Assembly (NCBI RefSeq): GCF_023630205.1
Contig: NZ_JALPRR010000002.1
Coordinates: forward strand, 1,137,064 to 1,201,063
Direction: 5' to 3'
Length of the DNA: 64,000 bases
DNA from: Pontibacter ruber
Lineage (GTDB): Bacteria; Bacteroidota; Bacteroidia; Cytophagales; Hymenobacteraceae
The translations under genes were made by a program, and so were the position numbers. Shown piece after piece: positions 17,551 through 25,907 of the stretch (positions are counted from its first letter, which is position 1; the number at the start of each line of letters is the position of its first letter). A model generated the notes under the pieces. The model saw only the letters and a program-made list of their open reading frames with translations. It made no database searches and was not told the DNA's origin.

Positions 17551-17970
17551 TTAGTGCTCCAGAATGGATTTAACTGTTATACCAGCCACAAGCGTTTTCT
17601 GCACCGGGCAGCGATCCGATATCTGCTTCAGTCGCTGGCGCTGTTTCTCATCCAGGTCGCCGTACAGTTTAACATGCTTTACAACCTGGGTAAGCCTTGC
17701 TTCATCCAATTCGCAGTGTTCGCAATCGTCTGCATGCTTGCGCTCGTGCTTCAGTTTGATTTCAACGCGATCCAGCGGCCACTGCTTGTGTTTGGCGTAC
17801 ATGTGCAGGGTAATTGCAGCACAAGAGCCGATAGCGCTAAGTATGTAATCGTAAGGGTCCGGGCCAGCGATTTCTTTGTCAGACTCATCTATGACGAGCG
17901 TTTGGCCAGCAACTTCTATTTCGGCTTTCAGGCTGCTCTCTTTATCAACACTAACTTTAACTCTGCTCAT
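17551..17970 (-). CDS. OsmC family peroxiredoxin-like protein
   Basis: A 139-residue OsmC/Ohr-type protein that reduces organic hydroperoxides. The redox cysteines are C50 in the IGSCAAITLHMYA motif and C121 in DRCPVQKTL, as expected for the family. An unusual extra CxxC, C83 and C86 (DDCEHCELDEA), sits in the middle loop and could bind a metal or form a second disulfide. It has no signal peptide and stands alone with a 216-bp spacer from the T9SS plug gene. Confidence 0.85.
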   Translation of the reverse strand: MSRVKVSVDKESSLKAEIEVAGQTLVIDESDKEIAGPDPYDYILSAIGSCAAITLHMYAKHKQWPLDRVEIKLKHERKHADDCEHCELDEARLTQVVKHVKLYGDLDEKQRQRLKQISDRCPVQKTLVAGITVKSILEH

Positions 17971-18086
17971 GGCTGCACTATTATAGTTCTTTAAGTGTAA
18001 GAAGTATAAGTATACGGCAGAAACCAGCTGTTGTACTTAGGGGCGCTAAAGAACCTGGGAGGCATCGGAAGCTTAACTATCTAAGC

Positions 18087-19442
18087 TTAAAAACGAAGCG
18101 TAAACGTGGTGCCCTTGCCAAGTTCCGACTGTACCAGCACGGTACCCTTATGCAGGCGCATGATCTGGCGTGACAAGCTTAGCCCTATCCCTGAGCCGGA
18201 TTTCTTGGTGGTGAAAAAAGGTATGAAGATTTTAGCCATTGCCTCTTCCGTCATACCTTGCCCTTTATCGCTTACTTCAATGCTGATGCGGCTGCGATCG
18301 TCCAGGTAAGCACGAAGCGTAACCCGTCTGTCAGTCTCCTCCTGCGTTGCCTCCAGCGCGTTTTTAACAAGGTTAATAAGCACCTGAGAGATCATACTTC
18401 TGTCTGCAGACAACAGCAGCGGCCCTGAAGGAATATCGATCTTGAGACTGGCATGCTGCGCCGCAAATTGCTCCCGCAACAGCAGTTTGGTTTCCTGCAG
18501 CAGTTCCCCGACATTAAATAAGGTCATATGCGGAACAGAGATCGTTGTCAGGTTGCGGAAGTCGTTCACAAACCGGATCAGGCCATCGCTGCGCCGGCTT
18601 ATCGTCTGCAGGCACTGCCCGATGTCTTCCAGTTCTTCCTTCAGCAGGGTAATCTCTTCGGCAGGCGTATCGATAAAACTGTTGATCTCCTCACCGGCGC
18701 TGGAAGAAAGCGATGCGATCGGAGTTACCGAGTTCATGATCTCATGGGTCAGCACCTTGATCAGGTTCTGCCAGGCTTCCATCTCTTTCTCTTCCAGTTC
18801 CCGTTGGATGTTCTGGATAGAGGCGAGTTTTACGGTATCGCCCAGCAAGGCCAGTTCGATCACATGCACCGACAGGTTCGCCTGCTCTCCTACCTGCCGT
18901 ACCTGCACCAGTTGTTTTTCGCCATGCTCCATCTCCTGCAAGCCCAGCGCCAGAACCGGGCTAACACGGGCAAGTTCTTTTATATTTTGTGCATGGCCGA
19001 TCTGTAAAAGTTTTTTGGCTGCATTGTTTAACATCAGGATCGTACCATCGGCCTTGTACGTGATGATGCCAATGCCGATGTGCTGCACAATTACTTCGAA
19101 GTAATGCAGGTGGGCCTCTTTCTCGGCACGCACTTCCCTGAATTTGTTCATTACCTCATTCAGGCGCAAAGCCAGTTCTTTCTGAACTTTACCCTCTCCG
19201 GTTACATGAAAAAGCTCGGTAAAATCATCGTACCGGATGGAATTGAGAAAACGCAGGAACTGTTTGTTGGTGCGCTCATGGTATTGTATGAACAGGTATA
19301 CCTGCAGCAGGGCAAAAGCCAGCAAACCGATAAATGTACCCCTGTAATCCGGGTTTAAACCAATGCGGGAAAGGAGGTATATCGTACCGGCCAGCACAGC
19401 CAGTCGCAGCAACAGCTGGAGCCTGTAGTTATTAAAGCGCAT
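18087..19442 (-). CDS. NtrY-like sensor histidine kinase
   Basis: A 451-residue membrane histidine kinase. Two helices (roughly 8-28 and 36-53) flank a very short loop, so it probably senses within the membrane or through a partner. A PAS-like region (about 108-222) leads to the HisKA phospho-acceptor H233 in VLTHEIMNSVTPIASLSSS, then the ATPase with NLVKNALEATQEE (N box), SDKGQGM and GSGIGLSLSRQI. ATG 19442 is preferred to one 27 bases upstream because it limits overlap with the upstream regulator to 11 bases. Co-transcribed with the NtrC-type regulator and paired with it. Confidence 0.85.
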   Translation of the reverse strand: MRFNNYRLQLLLRLAVLAGTIYLLSRIGLNPDYRGTFIGLLAFALLQVYLFIQYHERTNKQFLRFLNSIRYDDFTELFHVTGEGKVQKELALRLNEVMNKFREVRAEKEAHLHYFEVIVQHIGIGIITYKADGTILMLNNAAKKLLQIGHAQNIKELARVSPVLALGLQEMEHGEKQLVQVRQVGEQANLSVHVIELALLGDTVKLASIQNIQRELEEKEMEAWQNLIKVLTHEIMNSVTPIASLSSSAGEEINSFIDTPAEEITLLKEELEDIGQCLQTISRRSDGLIRFVNDFRNLTTISVPHMTLFNVGELLQETKLLLREQFAAQHASLKIDIPSGPLLLSADRSMISQVLINLVKNALEATQEETDRRVTLRAYLDDRSRISIEVSDKGQGMTEEAMAKIFIPFFTTKKSGSGIGLSLSRQIMRLHKGTVLVQSELGKGTTFTLRF

Positions 19443-20817
19443 ACTTTTCCAGCCTTCTGTATAACGCACCTCTCGACAAACCTAATTCTTTAGCTGCTTT
19501 GGATATATTGCCTTCGTGCTTTTGCAGGGCACGCTGCACGGCATCGCGTTCGATTTCATCCAGGCTGATCGCTTCGGCAGCGGAAGTTTGGGTTTCTGAA
19601 GGCGCTGATTCCTGCAGGAAGAAGAAATCATCCGGCTGCAGCTCCCGGTTATCGCTCATGATACAGGCACGCTCCAGTACATGCTGAAGTTCCCGCACGT
19701 TTCCAGGCCAGTTGTAGCGCCGTAATTTAGCCAAAGCTGCCTCTGAAAGGCGCTTGATCGGTTGCTTATACTTCTGCCCGTAAATCGCCAGAAAATGCTC
19801 CGCAAACAGCGGAATATCCTCCAGCCGCTCCCGTAGTGGCGGCAGGTGTATCTCTACTGTATTAATGCGATAGAGCAAGTCTTGGCGGAACTCGTGGCGC
19901 TGCACCATCTCTTTCAGTGGCATATTGGTAGCGCAGATCAGGCGTACATTTACCGGTATAGGTTTGTTCGTGCCCACCCGTATCACCTCGCGTCGCTGCA
20001 GCACGGTTAGTAGTTTGGCCTGCAGTGCCGGCGACAGGTTGCCGATCTCATCCAGAAACAAAGTTCCTCCGTTTGCAGCTTCTATGCGGCCAATGCGGTC
20101 TTCTTTGGCGTCGGTAAAGGCGCCTTTCTTATGCCCAAATAACTCACTCTCGAAAAGTGTTTCGGTAATGGCACCCATGTCCACACTCACAAACACTTTA
20201 TCGGCACGGGAGGAGCGCTGGTGTATGGTGCGGGCAATTACTTCCTTGCCTGTTCCGTTCTCTCCAAGCAAAAGGATATCGGCATCGGTTCTGGCTACTT
20301 TATCGATAATGGAGAACAGGTTGCGCATGGCCGGGCTTTTCCCCTCTATGATCGGCTGCTGCGTGCTGTTCAATTCGGCTGTAAGATTCTTATTTACTTC
20401 TTTTAACTGGTTTACCTCCTGGTACGAGCGGCGCAGTTTCGAAGCCGACGTGAGTGTTGCCAGCAATTTCTCGTTTTGCCAGGGTTTGAGCACGAAATCG
20501 GTCGCTCCTTCTTTAAGTGCCCGCACCGCCATCTCTACATCGCCATACGCAGTGATCATCACCACCACCGCCGACGGATCATACTTCAGGATTTCCTTTA
20601 ACCAATAGAAACCTTCCTGCCCGCTGGTAATATCATGGCTGAAATTCATATCCAGCAGAATGATGTCAAACTCGTTGTTGGATACCAGAAAAGGGATCTT
20701 CTTCGGGTTCTTCTCCATCACTACTTCAGTGGCATACTTGCGCAGCAGCATTTTGGCAGAAAACAACACATCTTCGTTGTCGTCGATTACCAGTATTCTT
20801 CCGAGGTTTTGTTCCAT
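19432..20817 (-). CDS. Sigma-54-dependent response regulator, NtrC family
   Basis: A 461-residue activator. The receiver domain (1-125) has phospho-acceptor D56 and its acidic pocket in VIDDNED. The AAA+ domain has Walker A GENGTGKE (185-192) and the sigma-54 contact loop as GAFTDA (232-237) instead of GAFTGA, a common Bacteroidota variant. The C-terminal Fis-type helix-turn-helix ends in AAKELGLSRGALYRRLEKY. ATG 20817 is preferred; an upstream ATG adds nine residues. It overlaps the kinase gene and is divergent from a FtsX-type permease, the expected target. Confidence 0.9.
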   Translation of the reverse strand: MEQNLGRILVIDDNEDVLFSAKMLLRKYATEVVMEKNPKKIPFLVSNNEFDIILLDMNFSHDITSGQEGFYWLKEILKYDPSAVVVMITAYGDVEMAVRALKEGATDFVLKPWQNEKLLATLTSASKLRRSYQEVNQLKEVNKNLTAELNSTQQPIIEGKSPAMRNLFSIIDKVARTDADILLLGENGTGKEVIARTIHQRSSRADKVFVSVDMGAITETLFESELFGHKKGAFTDAKEDRIGRIEAANGGTLFLDEIGNLSPALQAKLLTVLQRREVIRVGTNKPIPVNVRLICATNMPLKEMVQRHEFRQDLLYRINTVEIHLPPLRERLEDIPLFAEHFLAIYGQKYKQPIKRLSEAALAKLRRYNWPGNVRELQHVLERACIMSDNRELQPDDFFFLQESAPSETQTSAAEAISLDEIERDAVQRALQKHEGNISKAAKELGLSRGALYRRLEKYAL

Positions 20818-20920
20818 GGCAGGGTAGCAATAAGTTTTTTGCACTGATACAAGTATAAAAGATTGTGCCAGGCTATTATACCCTAATTTACATCATTTTA
20901 GGATAAAATGTACTTTTAAC

Positions 20921-20957
20921 TGTTCACTCATGGACAGTTAATGTCCACGAGTGAACA
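20921..20957. promoter_or_regulatory. Long inverted repeat, likely binding site of the NtrC-type regulator
   Basis: TGTTCACTCATGGACA and its inverted copy TGTCCACGAGTGAACA (15 of 16 pairs complementary) are separated by GTTAA. It sits between the divergent regulator and permease genes, about 105 bp upstream of the regulator start and about 85 bp before the sigma-54-like -12 element, the usual distance of an enhancer site. Confidence 0.7.
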
Positions 20958-21010
20958 CAGCCGGCCTTCTCAAACTGCCAGGAAATGATCTGTACCTTGT
21001 TTTAGGCTAC

Positions 21011-21026
21011 TGGCACAGCAATTGGC
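21011..21026 (+). promoter_or_regulatory. Sigma-54-like -24/-12 promoter for the permease gene
   Basis: TGGCAC at -24 and TTGG at -12 are spaced exactly as in the TGGCAC-N5-TTGC consensus, but the -12 C is G. It lies 172 bases before the permease start, downstream of the palindrome. Confidence 0.45.
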
Positions 21027-21089
21027 ATTGGTTTACTACAACAAGCTGCTCTGCGTGTTGGCAGTATACTTTCTAAAAAACTAAAAACT

Positions 21090-21176
21090 ATGAAAATATT
21101 CATCACCAATAACCGGCAACCAGAGAAAAAGTACCTGACCGAGACCGTTAAAACAATTGCCTTTATTTCGCTATAG
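21090..21176 (+). CDS. 28-codon leader ORF upstream of the permease gene
   Basis: An ATG-to-TAG frame encoding a 28-residue peptide that starts MKIFITNNRQPEKKY, with charged and polar residues up front and a hydrophobic end (TIAFISL). It lies between the putative sigma-54 promoter and the permease start and ends 22 bp before that start. It may be a small protein, a translated leader, or chance. I do not recognise it. Confidence 0.35.
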   Translation: MKIFITNNRQPEKKYLTETVKTIAFISL

Positions 21177-21198
21177 TTATACTTAAGTCTGATATACC

Positions 21199-23619
21199 AT
21201 GCTCAAGATCTATTTCCTTACTGCCTTTAGATCGCTGTTACGCAACAATAGCTACAGCATCCTGAATATAGCCGGCCTATCGCTGGGGATCACCTGCAGC
21301 ATTCTGCTTTTCCTGGTAATAAAGTATGAATTGAGTTACGATACCTTTCACGCGAAATCAGACAGAATTTACCGGATTAATGTCGACTCAAACTATGGCG
21401 ATGGGGTATTCCAATCCTCTGCTATTCACTTTCCGGCTACAAAAATCCTGCGAAGCAACAATCCGGGATTTGAAAATATTACACAGATGTATGGTGAGGA
21501 AGGCGGCCAGATCACTGTACCTGCCAAAGGCAACGAGGCTCCTAAACATTTTAGGGAAGAAGGAGGCGTAGGTTTCGTAGAACCCGAGTTATTCGATATT
21601 TTCAGCTTCGATACCGGCGGCAAAGATCTGAGGCCATACCTGCGCGAACCAAACAACATTATCCTGACCGAGACCATGGCCGGAAAATACTTCCCGGGTG
21701 AAAATGCCGAAGGGAAAGTAGTAAAGTTCAACAACAGGTTAATGCTGAAGGTCGCTGCTGTTATACCTGATTTTCCTACCAATACCGACTTTCCTTTTGT
21801 TTTTCTTATCTCCTACCCTACCTTAAAAAGTTATAGCTCTTATGACCTGAACACCTGGAACGCGCTGGTAAGCAACCATAATGGCTATGTTCTTCTGCAG
21901 GAAAACACCGATGCAAAAACAATAGCAGCAAGTATAAACGCTACGTTGAGGAAAAGCATGCCCGACAGGAGGAGAACAAATGAAGTATTTGTGTTGCAAC
22001 CGTTAAATGATCTGCACTTTAACGCCGCCTACGGAAATTATTCCCAACGCACCGTATCCAAAGAAGTGATCTGGGCAATGGCACTGGTTGGTTTATTCCT
22101 GGTGATTACAGCCTGCATTAACTTTATAAACCTAGCTACAGCGCAGGCTGCAAAAAGATCGAAAGAAGTAGGTATAAGAAAGGTTTTGGGCAGCAACTAC
22201 TGGCAGCTAATACTTCAGTTTCTTGGCGAAACGTTCCTGATCACACTGCTGGCTACTTTCATATCTGTTATACTTACAGAATTGGCTTTACCATACCTGA
22301 ACCAGCTTCTGGAACTAAAATTAGAATTCAGTGTAATAGATGACCAGGTTTTACTGTTGTTCCTCGTAGTTCAGGTGCTGTTGGTAACGTTATTTGCAGG
22401 TCTTTATCCTGCCTTTGTACTCTCCAGTTTCCAGCCCATTGCAGCCCTCCGGAGCAGGATGTCCAGCCAGAAAATGGCAGGCTTATCGTTGCGCCGGACC
22501 CTGGTAGTGGTACAGTTTACTATTTGCCAGGTACTTATTATCTGCACACTTGTAGTTAACGAACAATTGGACTACCTCCGGAACAAGGATTTAGGTTTTG
22601 ACAAGGAAGCTGTCGTAACCTCTTTTCTGCCACAAGGCCAGGCCCTGAAACTGAAAGCGCTGCGGCAGGAAATGCTGAACAATTCTGCTATAAAAAATGT
22701 AACGTACGGCATTGCTCCACCTGCAGGTAACATTACCAGCCTCACCAATTTTGGATTTAACAATTCAAAAGAAGACGTTCCGTTTCAGGCTAACTTGAAG
22801 TTCGTTGACGAGAACTACCTGGATGTGTTCGATCTGAAACTAATTGCGGGCAGAAAGTTCAGGGATAACGAAAATGAAAATGACTCTACCTTACGCGTAT
22901 TAATAAACGAGACCATGCGCCGCAAGCTCAATCTCAAATCACCGGAAGACGCTGTGGGTAAAAGTATAACTTTGAGCGGAGGTACTACAAAAGGCATCAT
23001 TGTTGGAGTTATTGAAGATTTCCATCAGGCTTCCTTACGTGACCCGATCGATCCGATGCTGCTTATTGCACAACCTGCAAGTTACCTTTTCGTGATGACA
23101 AAGATCAACCTGAGCCAGAGCGCAGATGCCCTCCAACATTTGGAGAAAGTATGGTATAAAGCCTACCCGGATGATGTCTTCAACTATGAGTTTCTGGATG
23201 ACACCATTGCACAATTCTACCGCGATGAACAACGACAGAGCACGCTATTCAAGGTTTTTGCTTGTATCGCCATCTTTATAGGTTGCCTGGGCTTGTATGG
23301 GCTGGTTGCCTTTATGGCTGCACAGCGGACCAAGGAAGTAGGTATCCGAAAAGTAATGGGGGCCTCTATCTTTAACATCACGGTGCTCTTCTCAAAAGAA
23401 TTCGTGAAACTGGTGGTGATTGCTTTTATACTGTCTGCTCCGATCGCCTATTACCTCATGAGCCTATGGCTACAGGACTTTACGTACCGTATCAGCATTG
23501 GCTACTGGGCTTTTATACTTGCTGGTTCTGCTACGCTGCTGATCGCATTGATAACGATGAGCTACCAGGCCATACAGGCAGCGCGTGCCAATCCTGTATT
23601 ATCGCTCAAGAGCGAATAA
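21199..23619 (+). CDS. MacB/FtsX-type ABC transporter permease
   Basis: An 806-residue permease with the typical duplicated layout: an N-terminal helix at about 18-42, a periplasmic MacB_PCD domain, three helices with the FtsX motif EVGIRKVLGSNYWQL (about 325-340), then a second half ending in EVGIRKVMGASIFNI (about 714-728) and three more helices. No ATPase gene is beside it, so a partner must be encoded elsewhere. Relatives move lipoproteins, toxins or antibiotics. The promoter region and divergent NtrC regulator suggest sigma-54 control, for instance in envelope stress (inference). No ATPase is encoded in the divergent unit. Confidence 0.85.
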   Translation: MLKIYFLTAFRSLLRNNSYSILNIAGLSLGITCSILLFLVIKYELSYDTFHAKSDRIYRINVDSNYGDGVFQSSAIHFPATKILRSNNPGFENITQMYGEEGGQITVPAKGNEAPKHFREEGGVGFVEPELFDIFSFDTGGKDLRPYLREPNNIILTETMAGKYFPGENAEGKVVKFNNRLMLKVAAVIPDFPTNTDFPFVFLISYPTLKSYSSYDLNTWNALVSNHNGYVLLQENTDAKTIAASINATLRKSMPDRRRTNEVFVLQPLNDLHFNAAYGNYSQRTVSKEVIWAMALVGLFLVITACINFINLATAQAAKRSKEVGIRKVLGSNYWQLILQFLGETFLITLLATFISVILTELALPYLNQLLELKLEFSVIDDQVLLLFLVVQVLLVTLFAGLYPAFVLSSFQPIAALRSRMSSQKMAGLSLRRTLVVVQFTICQVLIICTLVVNEQLDYLRNKDLGFDKEAVVTSFLPQGQALKLKALRQEMLNNSAIKNVTYGIAPPAGNITSLTNFGFNNSKEDVPFQANLKFVDENYLDVFDLKLIAGRKFRDNENENDSTLRVLINETMRRKLNLKSPEDAVGKSITLSGGTTKGIIVGVIEDFHQASLRDPIDPMLLIAQPASYLFVMTKINLSQSADALQHLEKVWYKAYPDDVFNYEFLDDTIAQFYRDEQRQSTLFKVFACIAIFIGCLGLYGLVAFMAAQRTKEVGIRKVMGASIFNITVLFSKEFVKLVVIAFILSAPIAYYLMSLWLQDFTYRISIGYWAFILAGSATLLIALITMSYQAIQAARANPVLSLKSE

Positions 23620-23679
23620 AGCCAGAAAAACTTTGTCTGCCCAATGTTCGGAAACTAGTCAGACAAAGTTTTTCTGGCT
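23620..23679 (+). terminator. Long perfect hairpin after the permease gene
   Basis: A 20-bp perfectly paired stem (AGCCAGAAAAACTTTGTCTG and its complement) closes a 20-nt loop one base after the stop codon. The right arm contains TTTTT rather than being followed by it, so termination is likely but not canonical. Confidence 0.7.
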
Positions 23680-23727
23680 GAAAATGAAGCACATCAACCA
23701 TGATGCCGGATTTTTTCTATCGCACGT

Positions 23728-23758
23728 TTTGCAGATAAGAAAACAGCCCCTATATTTG
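23728..23758 (+). promoter_or_regulatory. Bacteroidota promoter of tRNA-Glu
   Basis: TTTG at 23728-23731 and TATATTTG at 23751-23758 are spaced by exactly 19 bases, matching the TTTG-N19-TAnnTTTG consensus. The tRNA starts 21 bases further on. Confidence 0.85.
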
Positions 23759-23778
23759 CATCACCAAATCAGTAGCAC

Positions 23779-23850
23779 GGTCCGTTCGTCTAGGGGTTAG
23801 GACTTCAGATTTTCATTCTGGCAACAGGGGTTCGATTCCCCTACGGACTA
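23779..23850 (+). tRNA. tRNA-Glu (anticodon TTC)
   Basis: A complete cloverleaf. The acceptor stem pairs GGTCCGT with ACGGACT (one G-T pair). The D-arm holds GTCTAGGGGTTAGGAC. The anticodon arm TCAGA-TTTTCAT-TCTGG presents TTC. The T-arm is AGGGG-TTCGATT-CCCCT. The discriminator base is A and CCA is not encoded. One T-G pair at the top of the anticodon stem makes it slightly weaker than usual. Confidence 0.95.
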
Positions 23851-23857
23851 CTAAAAT

Positions 23858-23897
23858 CAAAAAAGCCGCTTCATATCAAATGGAGCGGCTTTTTTGG
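23858..23897 (+). terminator. tRNA-Glu terminator
   Basis: The stem AAAAAAGCCGCT / AGCGGCTTTTTT with a loop of about 16 bases is followed by GG. A diverged copy of this 43-base segment recurs at 34573-34616. Confidence 0.9.
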
Positions 23898-23997
23898 TTC
23901 GTGTGGTGAGAATAAGGTCTTAGGTTCCTTTTGCTTTACTCGGGCCACTCTCAAAGTTTTTATTTTACAGGAGGAGTTAAATCAGGATTAAAAGCTT

Positions 23998-24954
23998 TTA
24001 GAGCAATGTATTCTTTACATACCCATAGCTTTGGGTTATGCTTTGGAAAGGATCCATGGATGCGGCAAAGTTCTCCTGTTCTACAAAAATGCGTTTCACA
24101 CCGGAAAGACCGGCCTGACTGAAAATTTGTTTATAGTCTATACTTCCGCTGCCAATCTCTGTGTTCAGGTTTGGTGAGTTCTTGTCCATGTCTTTCACAT
24201 GCCACATCACAAAACGGCCAGGGTGCTGCTTAAAGTAAGCGACCGGATCCTGCCCCCCCCTCACAAACCAGTAAAGATCGGCTTCCATACTTACCAGCGA
24301 TGGATCGGTTTCTTTGAGCAGAATGTCATAACCCGTCGTGTCGCCGAACTTCTTGAATTCGAAATCATGGTTGTGGTAAGCCAGCTGTAGATTGGCTTGC
24401 TTACACAGTTCCCCTGCCTTGTTGAGCTTTTCTGCTATCGCTTTGTACGCATCGGCACTGCCCCGTACTTCTTCCCCCAGGTAAGGCACCGTAATGTAGG
24501 TTTGTCCTACTATCTTACCCGCATCGATGATAGTTTTTACCTGATCGGTATTGCCCGTTGCTATGTACTGGCCAAAATCGTAATGCCCGCTGCTGGAGAT
24601 GAGTTTGTTGGACTGCAGCAGTTCCTTGAGTGCCTTTGGATCCAGCCCCCAATAGCCGCCATCTTTGGAGTAGCCATACGTTTCCACATCCTGGTAACCG
24701 GCCTGCGCTACCCTTACAATAACACCCTTTACATCTTTTGGCAGCAGCTCGCGCAAAGTATACAACTGTATACCCACCTGGCTCAAATTCGTGGAGGCTG
24801 CAGTATCGGCAGTGTCTGTAGTTGCTGCTGCATCTGTAGTGCTTTTCTCTTCTGCGGTCTGCTCCTGTGAGTTACAGGATACCAGGGAGGGAGCAATCAC
24901 AAAGCCGGCTGATAAAAGGCCAAGTTGTTGCAGGAAGGAACGTCTTTTGTTCAT
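23998..24954 (-). CDS. Exported sugar phosphate isomerase/epimerase (TIM barrel)
   Basis: A 318-residue AP endonuclease 2-like TIM barrel with a lipoprotein-like or Tat-like leader (KRRSFLQQLGLLSAGFVIAPSLVSC, cysteine about residue 27), then an Ala/Thr linker and the barrel from about residue 55 (LSQVGIQLYTLRELLP). Likely metal/catalytic residues include AYHNHDFEFKKFG (about 190-203), SMEADLYWFVRGG and MWHVKDMD, and E in FVEQENF. It belongs to the last position of the keto-glycoside cluster, 46 bp downstream of the hydroxypyruvate-isomerase-like gene. The substrate is unknown. Confidence 0.8.
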   Translation of the reverse strand: MNKRRSFLQQLGLLSAGFVIAPSLVSCNSQEQTAEEKSTTDAAATTDTADTAASTNLSQVGIQLYTLRELLPKDVKGVIVRVAQAGYQDVETYGYSKDGGYWGLDPKALKELLQSNKLISSSGHYDFGQYIATGNTDQVKTIIDAGKIVGQTYITVPYLGEEVRGSADAYKAIAEKLNKAGELCKQANLQLAYHNHDFEFKKFGDTTGYDILLKETDPSLVSMEADLYWFVRGGQDPVAYFKQHPGRFVMWHVKDMDKNSPNLNTEIGSGSIDYKQIFSQAGLSGVKRIFVEQENFAASMDPFQSITQSYGYVKNTLL

Positions 24955-25000
24955 AGATCTATCTCATTTAGAAGTATAAATTTGATACTGTAAGTGTGCA

Positions 25001-25891
25001 TTACACATCACAGATCTGGATGGCTTTTGTGAGTGATGCCAGCTTGTCTTCGTTTTTAGGAATAAACTCCTGTGACACATAGCCTTTGAAACCGGTGTCT
25101 TTTATAGCCCGCATAATAGCAGGATAGTATAGTTCCTGCTTTTCGTCTATTTCGTTGCGGCCCGGTACACCGGCTGTGTGGTAATGGGCAATGTACTGGT
25201 GGTTGTCTTTTATAGTTCTGATCACATCACCTTCATCGATCTGCATGTGGTAAATGTCGTAGAGCAGCTTGAAGTTTTCGGAGCCAATTAGTTTTGCCAG
25301 CTCCACTCCCCAGGCAGTTTTATCGCATTGGTAGTCTTTGTGGTCGATCTTGCTGTTAAGTAGTTCCATTACCAGTACCACCTTATACTTTTCAGCAAGA
25401 GGCATCATCTTTTTCAATCCTTCTGCCGCATTCTTTAGCCCTGTCTCATCATCGAGGCCATTGCGGTTGCCACTAAAACAGATCAGGTTATTGTAGCCAG
25501 CCTTCGCCACGAGCGGGATCATCTCTGAGTAGTTCTTGATGAGCGTGGCGTGATACTGTTTGTTGTTCCAGCCTTCTGTCAGGCTTATCTCTGCACCGTT
25601 GCACATTGTCGAATGCAGGCCATACTTCTGCAGCGTGGGCCAGTCTTTCGGTCCCACTAGGTCGATGCCTTTTATACCCATTCCTTTCGCCGCCCTGCAA
25701 AGCTCATCCACCGACAGATCGTTAAAGCACCAGCGGCAAACAGCGTGGTTGATGTTGCCTTTTAATCGCGTTAAAACTTCTGATTCCTGCGCACATGCTG
25801 TTAAGGAAGGTAGCAGACCGCCAGCTGTCAGAGCGGCTGTTCCGGCAACTATACTTTTGAGCGCGTTTCTTCTTTGATCCCCGAACGACAT
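25001..25891 (-). CDS. Hydroxypyruvate isomerase-like TIM-barrel protein
   Basis: A 296-residue exported protein with a Tat-type leader (DQRRNALKSIVAGTAALTAGGLLPSLTAC). The barrel has the Hyi-like residues: a conserved E in VLVMELLNSKIDHKDYQCD (about 175-192), DIYHMQIDEGDVI (about 213-225), and HYHTAGVPGRNE (about 237-248). This is the family of hydroxypyruvate isomerase and tagatose/ketose epimerases. Its being exported beside other periplasmic enzymes argues for action on a sugar rather than hydroxypyruvate. It lies 16 bp after the transporter gene. Confidence 0.8.
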   Translation of the reverse strand: MSFGDQRRNALKSIVAGTAALTAGGLLPSLTACAQESEVLTRLKGNINHAVCRWCFNDLSVDELCRAAKGMGIKGIDLVGPKDWPTLQKYGLHSTMCNGAEISLTEGWNNKQYHATLIKNYSEMIPLVAKAGYNNLICFSGNRNGLDDETGLKNAAEGLKKMMPLAEKYKVVLVMELLNSKIDHKDYQCDKTAWGVELAKLIGSENFKLLYDIYHMQIDEGDVIRTIKDNHQYIAHYHTAGVPGRNEIDEKQELYYPAIMRAIKDTGFKGYVSQEFIPKNEDKLASLTKAIQICDV

Positions 25892-25907
25892 AATTTATAC
25901 TTTGAGT

